Part shown: positions 36,139 to 45,346 of the stretch, piece by piece
Position numbering within the stretch: the first letter of the stretch is position 1
Layout: each line of letters opens with the position of its first letter
Assembly: GCF_003268675.1 (NCBI RefSeq)
Contig: NZ_CP029378.1
Coordinates: forward strand, 868,001 to 932,000
Length of the DNA: 64,000 nucleotides
From: Streptomyces bacillaris
GTDB taxonomy: Bacteria; Actinomycetota; Actinomycetes; Streptomycetales; Streptomycetaceae
Reading direction: 5' to 3'
Program-made: the position numbers and the translations under genes
Notes under the pieces: generated by a model
Database searches by the model: none
What the model was told of the DNA's origin: nothing
What the model saw: only the letters and a program-made list of their open reading frames with translations

Positions 36139-37340
36139 CTCGTTCGGCCGGGCAGAGAGGCGGCGGGCGTCACCCCGTGGCGGAGCACGGAGCTGAGGAT
36201 CTGTCCGGCGCCCCGGACGACGGTGGTCGACGGGTCGTCCGCCAGCCGCACGGGGGTGCCGAGGCACCGGGCGATCCGGTCGGTGACCTCGGGGCGCAGC
36301 GCCCCGCCACCGGCGAGCACCGGGCCCTTGCGCAGGGCACCGCGGATCGCGCCGTGCCGGTCCTGGCGCCACATGGACTTCACCATGTCCAGGACCGTAC
36401 CGACCAGGGTGGCGGGCAGCGTCGCCGGGTCCAGGTCGCTGAGCCCTGTCTCGGCCTGCCGGGCATCCGCGATCCGGCCGCCGACGAGGAGCGTCACCTC
36501 GGTCAGCTCGGCGCCCATGTCGACGACGAGCAGCGGACCGGCGTCGTGCGGTCCGGCGTACGCGGCGGCGGCGCGAGCGCTGCTGAGGGCCAGGACGTGG
36601 GTGGGCCCCAGCCCGGCGAGCAGCTCGCGCGCGGCGTTGCGGTGGACGGCTCCGGCGAGGACGGGGTGGCTGAGGACGATCACGCTGTCCGTCCGGTCGG
36701 GCCCGAGGGCGGCGTCCGCGATCCGGCCGAGGAGCCGCCCGCAGGACTCGGGGTCGACGATGCGCCCGCGCCGGACCGGCCGCTCTCCGTCCCCGTCGGG
36801 GCCACTGCCGAGGAACGGGTCCGCGACCAGGCCGTGGCCGGGCACCCAGGCCCGGGTGCGGGAGCTGCCGAGGTCCAGGGCGAGTCCCCGGGCGGCCACG
36901 GTCCTGCCGCCGAGCCGGCGGTGTCCGTGACGCACCCGGAGCGCCCCGGGCTCACGCCCGGCCCCGGACCCCCCGACCCCGCTCCCGTCACGAAGCGGTC
37001 CGGAACCTTCCCCGAGCGACCCGGGCCTTTCCCCGAGCGGCCCGGCCGCCTCACCGAACCGGGCGGGTACGGCGCCGAGCGGCCCAGGTCCGTGCCCGGA
37101 TCCGGATCCGAGGCCGGGCCCGAGCCCATGTCCGGGGCCATGTCCGGTCCCAGGTCGATCATCGCTCGCCCCGGAACCACGGAGCTGCCCGGCATTCCCG
37201 AGCGGCCCGGGAGCCCCGAGCCACCCGGCCCCCTCACCGAACCGGCCGGGGGCGGCGCCGAGCGGCCCGTGCACCTCGCCGGGGCGGCCCGGCTGGGGGA
37301 CGGCACGGCCGCGTCGCTGTCCGTCGTACGGAGAACGCAT
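36135..37340 (-). CDS. MreB-like actin homologue with a Gly/Pro-rich N-terminal extension
   Basis: 401 residues from ATG 37340 with GAGGGG upstream. The last ~250 residues form a reduced actin-type ATPase domain: LALDLGSSRTRAW (phosphate 1), LLVVDMGAELTEVTLLVGG (phosphate 2) and PVLAGGGALRPEVTDRIARCLG (adenosine motif). It is about 100 residues shorter than true MreB, as in the reduced third MreB-like protein known in Streptomyces coelicolor. The first 150 residues are low-complexity and contain a duplicated block (GPLGAxPxRFGExAGxLG). It starts the operon leading to secDF. It may organise a membrane complex; whether it polymerises cannot be told. Confidence 0.83.
   Translation of the reverse strand: MRSPYDGQRRGRAVPQPGRPGEVHGPLGAAPGRFGEGAGWLGAPGPLGNAGQLRGSGASDDRPGTGHGPGHGLGPGLGSGSGHGPGPLGAVPARFGEAAGPLGERPGSLGEGSGPLRDGSGVGGSGAGREPGALRVRHGHRRLGGRTVAARGLALDLGSSRTRAWVPGHGLVADPFLGSGPDGDGERPVRRGRIVDPESCGRLLGRIADAALGPDRTDSVIVLSHPVLAGAVHRNAARELLAGLGPTHVLALSSARAAAAYAGPHDAGPLLVVDMGAELTEVTLLVGGRIADARQAETGLSDLDPATLPATLVGTVLDMVKSMWRQDRHGAIRGALRKGPVLAGGGALRPEVTDRIARCLGTPVRLADDPSTTVVRGAGQILSSVLRHGVTPAASLPGRTR
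36978..37268 (-). repeat. Duplicated Gly/Pro-rich coding block in the actin-like gene
   Basis: Two related blocks of about 100 bp (37170-37268 and 36978-37085) encode GPLGAAPGRFGEGAGWLG and GPLGAVPARFGEAAGPLG. Between them lies a Gly/His/Ser run (HGPGHGLGPGLGSGSGHGP). The GAGCGGCCCGG motif recurs on the plus strand throughout. Confidence 0.6.
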
Positions 37341-37554
37341 CGCCCCTCACCCCCGGTCGGCCGTCCACAGCCGTCCACGCACCCATCGGCCCGCTGATAG
37401 CGAGGCATGGCCAAGCCCTCACTATGCAATACCGGGTGAGGGAAAGCCACTTCCTCACCGATTCGAAGGCGCTCCCGGCAGCTCGGGCCTCGCTCCCCTC
37501 CACGGTCCCGACCACCCCCTTGATCTGCACGGTCCACACGGCCTGCCCGGCCGC

Positions 37555-39843
37555 CTACGCCTGTACGGCCTGCACGACCTCCGTCTCCCCGGCGTCCCGC
37601 CCAGCCTCGGCCTCCGCCACAGCCTCTGCCACGGCCACCACCTCGGCCTCGCTCACCGCCTCCGCCACAGCGGCCACCTCCACCACAGCCTCCGCCACCG
37701 CAACAGCCGCCGCGGCCTCGCCGGCCGGCCCGGCCTCCCCGGTCTCCGTGACCGCCGTGCCCTCCCCCGTCAGGAAGTCCGCCAGCAGCTCCGCGAACTC
37801 CTCCGGGTCCGCGATCCGGATCCCCAGCCCCTCCGCCTTGGTCCGCTTCGAACCGGCCTTCTCCCCCGCTACCAGCAGGCTGGTGCGCGCGGAGACGCTG
37901 GAGGACGACTTCCCGCCCGCCCGCTCGATCAGCTCGTTCATCTGATCGCGCGACAGCTTCTCCAGCGCCCCGGTCATGGCGCCCGTGACCACCACCTTCA
38001 TCCCCGCCAACGGCAGTTCCGCACCGGCCCCCGCGCCCTCCTGCTCCTCCGTGCCGGGCTCCGGCGGCGGGGTGGCCCCCGGCTCCGTCATCGTCACCCC
38101 GGCCCGGACGAGCTTCCCGATCAGCGGGGCCAGCTCCGCCAGCTCCTCGACGACCGCCGCGGCCTTCTCCTTGCCGATGCCGTCGACCCGCTGGAGGGAC
38201 TCGGCGTCGGCGGCGACGATGTGGTCCATGGTCGCGAAGTACCGCGCGATCCGGCGGGACATGGAGCGCCCCGTCCCCCGTACGCCCAGGGCGCAGAAGA
38301 CCCGCGAGAGCGGACGGGAGCGGGCGGTCTCGATGGCGGCGAGGAGATTGTCGGTGGAGGTCTCGCCCATCCGGTCCAGGGCGAGGAGCTGGTCCCGCTC
38401 CAGGGTGAACAGGTCGGCGAAGTCCGTGACCAGGCCCGCGTCGACGAGCTGGACGACCCGGGTTGCCCCGAGGCCCTCGATGTCGAGCTGGTCGCGGCCC
38501 GCCGCGTACGAGACGGAGGCGACCAGGCGGCAGTTGCGGCCCCGGGTACAGCGCCAGCGCTGCTCGCTCATGTCGATCTCGGAGCCGCACTGCGGGCAGC
38601 TCTCGGGGAAGGCGATCGGCGTCTCGTCCCCGGTGCGCAGATGGGCGACGGGGGCCTCGATGCGCGGGATGATGTCGCCCGCCTTGTAGACCATGACCTG
38701 GTCGCCCAGGCGCAGATCGCGGCGGGTGATGTCGGCCGGGTTGTGCAGGGTGGCGTACCCGACGGTCGATCCGTCGATCTCGACGGGCTCCAGCACGGCG
38801 CGCGGCGCGATGATGCCCGTGCGGCCCACGTTCCACTCGACGGAGAGGAGACGGGTGATCTTCTCCACGGCGGGCAGCTTGTGGGCGATGGCCCAGCGCG
38901 GCGCCCGGGTGCCGGAGCCGGCCTCGCGCTGGTCGGCCGCGAGGTCCGCCTTGATCACGATGCCGTCGATGCCGAACGGCAGCGCGGCCCGCAGGGCGGC
39001 TATCTCCTCCACCCGCGCCTGCACCTCCTCCACGGTGGACACCCGGACCGGCGCCACCTCCGTGGCCGCGGCCGTGTGCACGCCGAGCCCCGCGACGTAC
39101 GCGAGGAGTTCGCTGTGGGGCAGCTCGGTGAGGGTCTCGGTGATCTCCCCCGAACCGGCGAGCGGCAGGGCCCCGTACGCGAAGAACGTCGTCTCCACCC
39201 GGTAGGCCCGGTCCTTGGCGCGCAGGGTGCCCGCAGCTCCGTTGCGCGGGTTGGCGAAGGGGGCGCCGCCGTGCTCCGTGCGGATCGCGTTGCCCTGCTC
39301 GAACTGCTCGTTCGTCATGAGGATCTCGCCGCGCACCTCCAGCGTGACCGGTGCGTCCAGCCGCTCGGGCAGGCCGACTACCGCTGCGGCGGCGTGCGAG
39401 ACGTCCTCGCCCGCCGTGCCGTCGCCCCGGGTGATCAGCTGCTCCAGGCGGCCGGCCCGATAGCGGGCGGCGACCGCGAGGCCGTCGAGCTTCGGCTCCA
39501 CGCTCCAGGCCGCGACCGGTCTGCCGATGCGCCGCTCCAGCGAGGCGGTCCAGCTCACGAACTGCTCGGCCGAGAACACGTTGTCCAGCGAGAGCATCGG
39601 CACGGTGTGCGGAACGTCCCCGACGGCGGCCCCGCCCGCCACCTTCCCGGTCGGTGATGACTCGTGTATCTCGTCGGGATGCGCCGCCTCGTACGCGGCG
39701 ATCCCGCGCGCCAGCCGGTCGTAGGCGTCGTCGTCGAGGGTGCTCTCGCCCGTGGCGTAGTACGCGGCGGCGGCCCGGGAGGCCTCTTCGACCGCGGCGG
39801 CATAGGCGGCGGCATCGGCGAGCACAGCGGCTGAGTTCGTCAT
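37555..39843 (-). CDS. ligA: NAD-dependent DNA ligase LigA (probably second copy)
   Basis: 762 residues from ATG 39843. The adenylation domain has the active-site lysine in [14 protein letters not shown], with [12 protein letters not shown] and LEVRGEILM (nucleotidyl-transferase motifs). The OB fold, a four-cysteine zinc finger (CPQCGS...RCTRGRNC), helix-hairpin-helix repeats and a BRCT domain ([14 protein letters not shown]) follow in order. The last ~60 residues are an unusual Ala/Val/Glu repeat tail beyond BRCT ([18 protein letters not shown]). Genomes of this group usually carry a main LigA elsewhere, so this may be an accessory paralogue; only a genome search can tell. It joins nicks using NAD. 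Confidence 0.93.
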   Translation of the reverse strand: MTNSAAVLADAAAYAAAVEEASRAAAAYYATGESTLDDDAYDRLARGIAAYEAAHPDEIHESSPTGKVAGGAAVGDVPHTVPMLSLDNVFSAEQFVSWTASLERRIGRPVAAWSVEPKLDGLAVAARYRAGRLEQLITRGDGTAGEDVSHAAAAVVGLPERLDAPVTLEVRGEILMTNEQFEQGNAIRTEHGGAPFANPRNGAAGTLRAKDRAYRVETTFFAYGALPLAGSGEITETLTELPHSELLAYVAGLGVHTAAATEVAPVRVSTVEEVQARVEEIAALRAALPFGIDGIVIKADLAADQREAGSGTRAPRWAIAHKLPAVEKITRLLSVEWNVGRTGIIAPRAVLEPVEIDGSTVGYATLHNPADITRRDLRLGDQVMVYKAGDIIPRIEAPVAHLRTGDETPIAFPESCPQCGSEIDMSEQRWRCTRGRNCRLVASVSYAAGRDQLDIEGLGATRVVQLVDAGLVTDFADLFTLERDQLLALDRMGETSTDNLLAAIETARSRPLSRVFCALGVRGTGRSMSRRIARYFATMDHIVAADAESLQRVDGIGKEKAAAVVEELAELAPLIGKLVRAGVTMTEPGATPPPEPGTEEQEGAGAGAELPLAGMKVVVTGAMTGALEKLSRDQMNELIERAGGKSSSSVSARTSLLVAGEKAGSKRTKAEGLGIRIADPEEFAELLADFLTGEGTAVTETGEAGPAGEAAAAVAVAEAVVEVAAVAEAVSEAEVVAVAEAVAEAEAGRDAGETEVVQAVQA

Positions 39844-39961
39844 GGTGACCATCCTGCCGCCCACCACTGACAACGCCCCTCCACCACCGTCCCGCCCCAC
39901 GCGGAACGCCCCCTTCCGTGAACTCTGAAGCGAGCGTTCCATGATCCCGGAAAGGAGCAGA

Positions 39962-40086
39962 GGGAGAGCGCTCTCCCATGCACTTACTCCTCAACCACCA
40001 CCATTTACCGTCTTGTTGCAGTGCTTGCGTCGTCTCTTGACAGCCACAGGCGACACTCTTACGTTCCCCATCAGAGAGCGCTCTCT
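39962..40086 (+). promoter_or_regulatory. Strong promoter flanked by two LacI-type palindromes
   Basis: TTGACA (40037-40042) and TACGTT (40060-40065) are 17 nt apart, an almost ideal housekeeping promoter. AGAGAGCGCTCTCT (40073-40086) is a perfect palindrome covering the expected transcription start, and GGGAGAGCGCTCTCCC (39962-39977), also perfect, lies 110 bp upstream centre to centre. Palindromes with a central GCGC are typical LacI-family operators. The likely repressor is encoded at 41818-42867. Confidence 0.75.
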
Positions 40087-40129
40087 CATCTCACCGAGGA
40101 ACCTCCCCCCACTTCCGAACAGGAGTGCC

Positions 40130-41068
40130 GTGCTCTTCCGAAACCGACGCAGCCCCGAACGCCGCCGCACACGATCCCCCCGGTCCTGGCGCACCCGAGT
40201 CGCCGGACTCGCCGCCGCGGCCCTCGCCCTCTCCCTCGTCCAGGCCAACGTCGGCAACGCCGCGGCCGACCGCGGCGCCGCCGAGGTCGCGCCCAGGGCC
40301 GCCGCCGATGTGGTGCGGGTGGCCGAGTTCCTGGCCGAGTGCCCGTACACCCACCGGGCCCCCGACGACCCGATCATCTTCCCGGGCCTGCCGGGCGCCT
40401 CCCACATGCACAGCTTCTTCGGCAACGACACCACGAACGCCCACTCCGACCTGGCCTCGCTGGAGAAGGGCCGCACCTCCTGCTCCCCCGACACCGACCT
40501 CTCCTCGTACTGGGTGCCCACCCTGTACGACGGCGACCGGGAGGTGGAGCCCACCGGGACCACCTTCTACTACCTGGGCGAAGGGGTCCTCGACGACGTC
40601 ATCCGGCAGATCCAGCCCTTCCCCAAGGGCCTGCGCATCGTGGCGGGCAACGCGAAGGCGACCGGGCCGCAGGACAACACCATCGCCCGCTGGTCGTGTC
40701 TGCACGCCGGTCATGTCGACCCCTCGCAGGACTTCGTCAACTGCCCGGCCGGCACGATGCTGGAGTCCTACCTGGACTTCCCGCAGTGCTGGAACGGTAC
40801 GGACCTCGACTCGGCCGACCACAAGAGCCACATGGCCTACCCGGTCGCGGGCGAGTGCCCCTCGACCCACCCGGTGCCGGTGCCCAAGCTCCGCCAGGTG
40901 CTGCGCTATCCGGTCAACGGCGACCCGGCCCGCTTCCGGCTGGCGTCGGGCCCCGGTTTCACGATGCACGGCGACTTCTTCAACGTATGGCCGGAGGAGG
41001 AGCTGGCGCAGCGCGTACGTGACTGCATCAACGCCATCGTGAAGTGCGGCTTCGACGGCCGTCCCTGA
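40130..41068 (+). CDS. Secreted DUF1996 protein
   Basis: 312 residues from GTG 40130, just after AGGAG. An Arg-rich leader and hydrophobic segment (RTRVAGLAAAALALSLVQANVGNAAADRG) form a signal peptide. The mature part matches DUF1996: FLAECPYTHRAPDDPIIFPGLPGASHMHSFFGNDTTN, YWVPTLYD, CPAGTMLESYLDFPQCWNGTDLDSADHKSHMAYP and GPGFTMHGDFFNVW. Conserved His, Asp and Cys residues in these motifs suggest a metal-dependent or disulphide-stabilised extracellular protein. Family function is not established. It has a strong, LacI-controlled promoter, so it is probably induced by a sugar. Confidence 0.9.
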   Translation: MLFRNRRSPERRRTRSPRSWRTRVAGLAAAALALSLVQANVGNAAADRGAAEVAPRAAADVVRVAEFLAECPYTHRAPDDPIIFPGLPGASHMHSFFGNDTTNAHSDLASLEKGRTSCSPDTDLSSYWVPTLYDGDREVEPTGTTFYYLGEGVLDDVIRQIQPFPKGLRIVAGNAKATGPQDNTIARWSCLHAGHVDPSQDFVNCPAGTMLESYLDFPQCWNGTDLDSADHKSHMAYPVAGECPSTHPVPVPKLRQVLRYPVNGDPARFRLASGPGFTMHGDFFNVWPEEELAQRVRDCINAIVKCGFDGRP

Positions 41069-41160
41069 CCAACTGTCAGCCCGACCGTTCGCCGGTGTCC
41101 GCCCCGGGGCCCACGCTCCGGGGCGGCGCCCGCCACGCGGCCCAGGCCCCCAGGACCGCC

Positions 41161-41784
41161 ATGAACCGCCCCACCGCCGCCAGGCCCCTCCCGGCACCCC
41201 TCCTGCCCGCCCTGCTCGTCCTCCTCGCCCTGCTGGGCCTCGCCGCCACGGCCGGCTGCTCCCCGGCGCCGGAGCCCGCACCCGCTCCCCCACCCGCCGC
41301 ATCGGCCCCCACGACCACCGACGCCACCCCCACCGACGCCGCCTGGGTCCAGCTGATGACCCCGATGAACGAGAAGGCGGTGGCCCTCCTCGCCCTCGCC
41401 GCCGACCGGGCCACCACTCCCCCGCTGCGGGCCTTCGCGACCCGGCTGCGCAGCGCCCAGGAAGCCGAACTCGGCCGCCTCCGGCCCCTGCTGGCCCGGA
41501 TGGGGCTCCCCGACACCGATGTGCACGCGGGCCACGACATGCCCGGCATGGTGACGGAGAAGGACCTCGCGGCGGCCCGGGCGGCCGAAGGAGCAGCCTT
41601 CGACCGGCTCTTCCTCACCCAGCTCCGCGACCATCTGCGCCACTCCGCCCAGGTGTCGCGGTCCGAGATCACGGCGGGCGCGCGGGCCGACGCCAAGGAG
41701 CTGGCCGCCGCCCTCGTCACGGCGCGCGAGGCCGCGCTCACCGAGCTGGCGGGGCTCCCGGGGGCAGCGCGGGCCCTCGGCTGA
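41161..41784 (+). CDS. DUF305-like lipoprotein
   Basis: 207 residues from ATG 41161. Hydrophobic leader LPAPLLPALLVLLALLGLAATAGC ends in a lipobox, so it is lipid-anchored outside the membrane. A Pro/Ala/Thr linker follows, then an all-alpha DUF305-type domain (WVQLMTPMNEKAVALLALAAD, HAGHDMPGMVTEKDLAAARAAEG, FDRLFLTQLRDHLRHSAQVSRSE). The usual M-x2-H-H metal motif is altered: D-H-L-R-H replaces it. A related M-P-G-M-V segment is retained. It lies 92 bp behind the DUF1996 gene and 33 bp before the lacI-type gene, perhaps co-transcribed. Copper or metal handling is a guess from family members. Confidence 0.85.
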   Translation: MNRPTAARPLPAPLLPALLVLLALLGLAATAGCSPAPEPAPAPPPAASAPTTTDATPTDAAWVQLMTPMNEKAVALLALAADRATTPPLRAFATRLRSAQEAELGRLRPLLARMGLPDTDVHAGHDMPGMVTEKDLAAARAAEGAAFDRLFLTQLRDHLRHSAQVSRSEITAGARADAKELAAALVTAREAALTELAGLPGAARALG

Positions 41785-41805
41785 CCCAGCGTTCCGGGCT
41801 GCGGG

Positions 41806-41811
41806 TATAAA
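41806..41811 (+). promoter_or_regulatory. Leaderless -10 element of the LacI gene
   Basis: TATAAA ends 6 nt before the ATG at 41818, with no Shine-Dalgarno sequence. The gene may thus be expressed separately from the two genes before it. Confidence 0.5.
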
Positions 41812-41817
41812 GGCTGC

Positions 41818-42867
41818 ATGACAGCCGATGTGGACCCGCCCGTACGCCCGACCTTGGAGGATGTGGCGGCCGTGGCCGGTGTCTCGCGGGCCACCGTGTC
41901 CCGGGTGATCAACGGTGCCACCACGGTGGACCCGGCGCTGCGCACGGTGGTCGAGGAGGCGGTGGCGACCACCGGGTACGTGCCCAACCGGGCGGCCCGT
42001 TCGCTGGTGACCCGGCGCACCGACTCCGTGGCGCTGGTCATCTCGGAGCGTGAACGGCAGCCGGCCTCCGAGCCGTTCGTCGGGCGGATGTTCTCCGACC
42101 CCTACTTCGGCCGGGTCGTCAGCGGTCTCCTCGAAGTGCTGCGTCCGGCGGGCATCCAGATGGTGCTGATGCTGGCGGACGACGAGGCGTCGCGGACCCA
42201 GCTGCTCTCCTATCTGCGCCACGGCCATGTCGACGGCGTCGTCCTGGTCACCTCGCACGCGGACGACCCGCTGCCCGGTCTGCTCCAGGACACCCGGCTG
42301 CCCGCCGTCCTCGCGGGCCGCCCGCCGCGCCCCTCGTCGCTCGCCTATGTGGAGGTCGACCAGCAGGCCGGGGCGCGGCTCGCCGCCGACCATCTGGCCG
42401 CGCTGGGGCGGCGCCGTATCGGGACGATCTCCGGTCCGCAGGACAGGCCCGCCGGTCAGGTCCGCCTCTCGGGCTTCCTGGAGGCCCTGGCCGCGCACGG
42501 CATCGAGGACGTGGCCTGTGCCGAGGGCGACTTCACGCACGTGGGCGGCGCGGCGGCGATGCGTCGGCTGCTGGCCGAACAGCCGGAGCTGGACGGGGTG
42601 TTCATCGCCTCGGACCTGATGGCGCTGGGCGCGCTGCCGGTGCTGCTGCGGGCCGGGCGCGACGTGCCGTCGGATGTGGCGGTGGTCGGTTTCGACGACA
42701 GCAGCGCGGCCGCCGCCTGCGACCCGCCGCTGACGACCGTGCGGCAGCCGGTGGAGGAGATGGCGGCCGAGATGGCCCGGCTGCTGCTCAAGCAGATCGG
42801 CGGGCCCGGCGGTCCGTCGCCGTCCGTGGTCTTCCCGCCGACGCTGGTACGGCGTCAGTCGGCCTGA
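41818..42867 (+). CDS. LacI-family transcriptional regulator
   Basis: 349 residues. PTLEDVAAVAGVSRATVSRVINGATTVDPALRTVVEEAVATTGYVPNRAARSL is the helix-turn-helix and hinge helix, including the minor-groove residues that recognise a central CG step. The rest is a periplasmic-binding-like sugar sensor (SDPYFGRVVSGLLEVLRPAGIQM, GHVDGVVLVTSH, VGFDDSSAAAACDPPLTTVRQP). It is the best candidate to bind the two GAGAGCGCTCTC palindromes at 39962 and 40073. The inducer is probably a sugar but cannot be identified. Confidence 0.95.
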   Translation: MTADVDPPVRPTLEDVAAVAGVSRATVSRVINGATTVDPALRTVVEEAVATTGYVPNRAARSLVTRRTDSVALVISERERQPASEPFVGRMFSDPYFGRVVSGLLEVLRPAGIQMVLMLADDEASRTQLLSYLRHGHVDGVVLVTSHADDPLPGLLQDTRLPAVLAGRPPRPSSLAYVEVDQQAGARLAADHLAALGRRRIGTISGPQDRPAGQVRLSGFLEALAAHGIEDVACAEGDFTHVGGAAAMRRLLAEQPELDGVFIASDLMALGALPVLLRAGRDVPSDVAVVGFDDSSAAAACDPPLTTVRQPVEEMAAEMARLLLKQIGGPGGPSPSVVFPPTLVRRQSA

Positions 42868-42907
42868 TCCGGGTGCACCTGGCCCAAGAGGACTCCCCCA
42901 AGCCCCC

Positions 42908-45127
42908 TCACACCGCCGTCCCCCGCTCCGGGAACGGCTCGTCCGCGTGCGGGGTGCCCGTGAACCCCTCCGCCCGCACCGGCACCTGGGGGCCGGAGAA
43001 CTCCAGCAGCCAGCGGTTCAGCACCCGGTGCACCGCCTCCGCGCCCACCAGCCCGCCGCCCGGCGGCGGGGGCGCGCCGTCGGCGGTCTCGGCGGCCACG
43101 ATGTCGAGCGGGTCGGTCATCCCGCGCGGCCAGAGCAGGAACGGCCGGGACTGCTCGCCGCCCAGACCGCCGTGCGAGCCGATCTGCTCCTCGAAGGCAT
43201 GCACGGTGCCGGTCCCGGGGTCGTACATGGAGTTGACCATGATGTCGGCCACGTGCGGGAAGGTGTCGGTACGCCGTACGGCGGCGGCCGCGCCGGTGCC
43301 GAAGACGGCGATCGGGCCCTCCCCGTCGGCCAGCCGGTCCACCGGGACCTCGGCGCCGCCCGGCCCGAGCACCACGGAGCCGTGCTCCTCGCTCCGTACG
43401 AGGAGGAAGCCGATCCCCGGGTGGTTGGCGAGGGTGGAGAGCAGGGCCGGGTTGCGGCGGTCGATCTCCTCGCGGGAGGCGCGCCCCTCGATGTCGGGGA
43501 AGGAGATCAGGCCGAGGTTGCCGGAGGCCAGCACGATCGGGTCGGAGCGCTTGGCCGGATGCTCGGCCTCCGGTTCCTCCGCCTCGGGCGGCCGGTGCAG
43601 GGCGATCCGGACGGCGTCGCGGGCCTCGGAGGCGCTGTGGGTGCCCCGGGCCCGGCGCCGTACGGGCAGCCCGCACCCCGCCCGTACGAGGTCCTTGAGC
43701 GTCAGCCCGTACCGTCCGGCGAAGGTCTCGCCGGAGCTCTGGCCGTGGTCGGAGAGGAGCACGATCCGGTAGGTGCGCGGGGTGTGGTCCGCGATCTTGG
43801 CGATCAGGGCGAGCGAGCGGTCGAGCCGTTGGAGGACCTTCTCGGCGTCGCGGCTGTGCGGTCCGGAGTGGTGGGCGACCTCGTCGTAGGCGACCAGGTC
43901 GGCGTAGACGGCGGTGCGTCCGGCGAACATGTCCCCGATCACGGCGGCGACGACCACATCGCGCTCGACGACGGTGGCGAAGGCCCGGATGAAGGGGTAG
44001 AGGCCGCCGCGCTTGACCCGGGGGGTGACCTTCCGGGCGCGGGCCCGGGTCGACTGGCCGATCTCGCGGCCGACCTCGGCGGCGAAGGAGAGGGCGGTGC
44101 GGACGGCGTTGGCCGGGTCGGAGAAGTAGGCGAAGTACCCGGAGCGGGAGCTGCGGCCCTTGCCACGCCGGGCGGCCATGGAAAGGACCAGGGCGAGCTG
44201 TCCCGCGCCGCCGCTGAAGAGGTTGCCGCGGCTCGCCCCGTCGATGGTGAGGAGGCCGCCGTCCCCGGTGCGTGCGATGGCGCGGCGCTGCATCTCAAGG
44301 GCGCTGGCGGGGCGACTGGAGACCATGACCGTGCCGGTCTCCTTCTCGTACCAGCGGAAGGCGGGGATGTCGTGGTTGGAGCCGTGCAGCAGGGCGAGCT
44401 GGCTGGCGCCGGTCTGGCTGGACCAGTCGGTGCGCCAGGGGGTGAGGCGGTGGCCGGAGGAGTCGGCGAGCCAGCCCGCGACGGTCGGCATCAGCCCGTC
44501 GGCCGCCGCCTTGACCAGGACGTCGTGGCCGACGCCGTCGAGCTGGAGGAAGACGGTGCCGGGCGGCCCGTCGCGGTCGGGTTCCACGGTGTTCGGGGAG
44601 CCCCGTCTGCGGCGCCGGTCGGCCAGGCGGGAGAGCCTGCGGCGGTAGGCCTCGTCGTCGCGGACGGCGAGCGCGGTGGAGGTGGCGGAGGCGACGGCGG
44701 ACATCACGGCGGCGACCACGACGGCGGTCTCGGGGGCGGCGTCGCCGCGCCCGTCCGGGATCAGGCTCAGCGCGATCAGCAGCAGCGAACCGTTGAGGAA
44801 GAAGACCAGCGCGCCGAGCACGAGGGCGGGCACGATGAGCAGGGCGCGGACGAGGACGGGCCACACCAGCGCGGAGAGCAGGCCGAAGGCGCCCGCTCCC
44901 CAGGCCGCCGTGAACGCGGTGCGGGTGATGGTGTCGCCGTCGTCGGACTGGAGCCGGAAGTCGGGCAGGACCCCGGCGAGCGCGAGCATGGTGAGGGTGG
45001 AGACCGCCCAGACCGCGACGATCCGCATCAGCGCGCCCCCGGCCCTGCGCCACCCCGCCGCACGCGATCCCGCCGTACGCGGCCCCGTCGTACGCCGCTC
45101 CGGCGAGGCCGGTCTCCGCTCAACCAC
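42908..45127 (-). CDS. Membrane protein with N-terminal holin-like helices and alkaline-phosphatase-type domain
   Basis: 739 residues from GTG 45127, with GGAGAGGG upstream. After a basic leader come four membrane helices (RIVAVWAVSTLTMLALAGVLPDF..., ALLIVPALVLGALVFFLNGSLLLIALSLIP), resembling the phage-holin-family/DUF4870-like segment found fused to such enzymes. The C-terminal domain is alkaline-phosphatase fold: FLQLDGVGHDVL (metal site 1), GASQLALLHGSNHDIP (nucleophile region), YDEVAHHSGPHS and LLSDHGQSSGETF (metal ligands). It probably hydrolyses phosphate ester or glycerol-phosphate groups at the membrane. It converges on the LacI gene. Substrate unknown. Confidence 0.88.
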   Translation of the reverse strand: MVERRPASPERRTTGPRTAGSRAAGWRRAGGALMRIVAVWAVSTLTMLALAGVLPDFRLQSDDGDTITRTAFTAAWGAGAFGLLSALVWPVLVRALLIVPALVLGALVFFLNGSLLLIALSLIPDGRGDAAPETAVVVAAVMSAVASATSTALAVRDDEAYRRRLSRLADRRRRRGSPNTVEPDRDGPPGTVFLQLDGVGHDVLVKAAADGLMPTVAGWLADSSGHRLTPWRTDWSSQTGASQLALLHGSNHDIPAFRWYEKETGTVMVSSRPASALEMQRRAIARTGDGGLLTIDGASRGNLFSGGAGQLALVLSMAARRGKGRSSRSGYFAYFSDPANAVRTALSFAAEVGREIGQSTRARARKVTPRVKRGGLYPFIRAFATVVERDVVVAAVIGDMFAGRTAVYADLVAYDEVAHHSGPHSRDAEKVLQRLDRSLALIAKIADHTPRTYRIVLLSDHGQSSGETFAGRYGLTLKDLVRAGCGLPVRRRARGTHSASEARDAVRIALHRPPEAEEPEAEHPAKRSDPIVLASGNLGLISFPDIEGRASREEIDRRNPALLSTLANHPGIGFLLVRSEEHGSVVLGPGGAEVPVDRLADGEGPIAVFGTGAAAAVRRTDTFPHVADIMVNSMYDPGTGTVHAFEEQIGSHGGLGGEQSRPFLLWPRGMTDPLDIVAAETADGAPPPPGGGLVGAEAVHRVLNRWLLEFSGPQVPVRAEGFTGTPHADEPFPERGTAV

Positions 45128-45346
45128 GCCGGTCCCTCTCCTGGCCTTCCCGGTCCACCCCGATGCCCTTCTCCACCTGCGGGCCCGTGTCCGTCCGAGG
45201 CCCGCTCCCCAGCCTTTCACAGCGCCGGTGCCGGTCAGCGGCCGTCGTGGGGAGGTCCGGGGGCGCTTAGGCTCGTACCACCGGCGCCTGCCTCACGGAG
45301 GTGGGCACATGAGGTCACGGGCCGAGCGAGGAGGCGGGACGTACCG

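Noticed and set aside
39962..39977. Palindrome as a transcription terminator of the ligA region
   Set aside because: It is upstream of ligA, not downstream of any gene, has no loop, and recurs near a consensus promoter, so an operator is more likely.
42947..45340. Upstream part of a 1058-codon plus-strand frame running into the MBL gene
   Set aside because: Only the last 258 codons from 45347 resemble a protein family; the rest is antisense to the membrane phosphatase gene.
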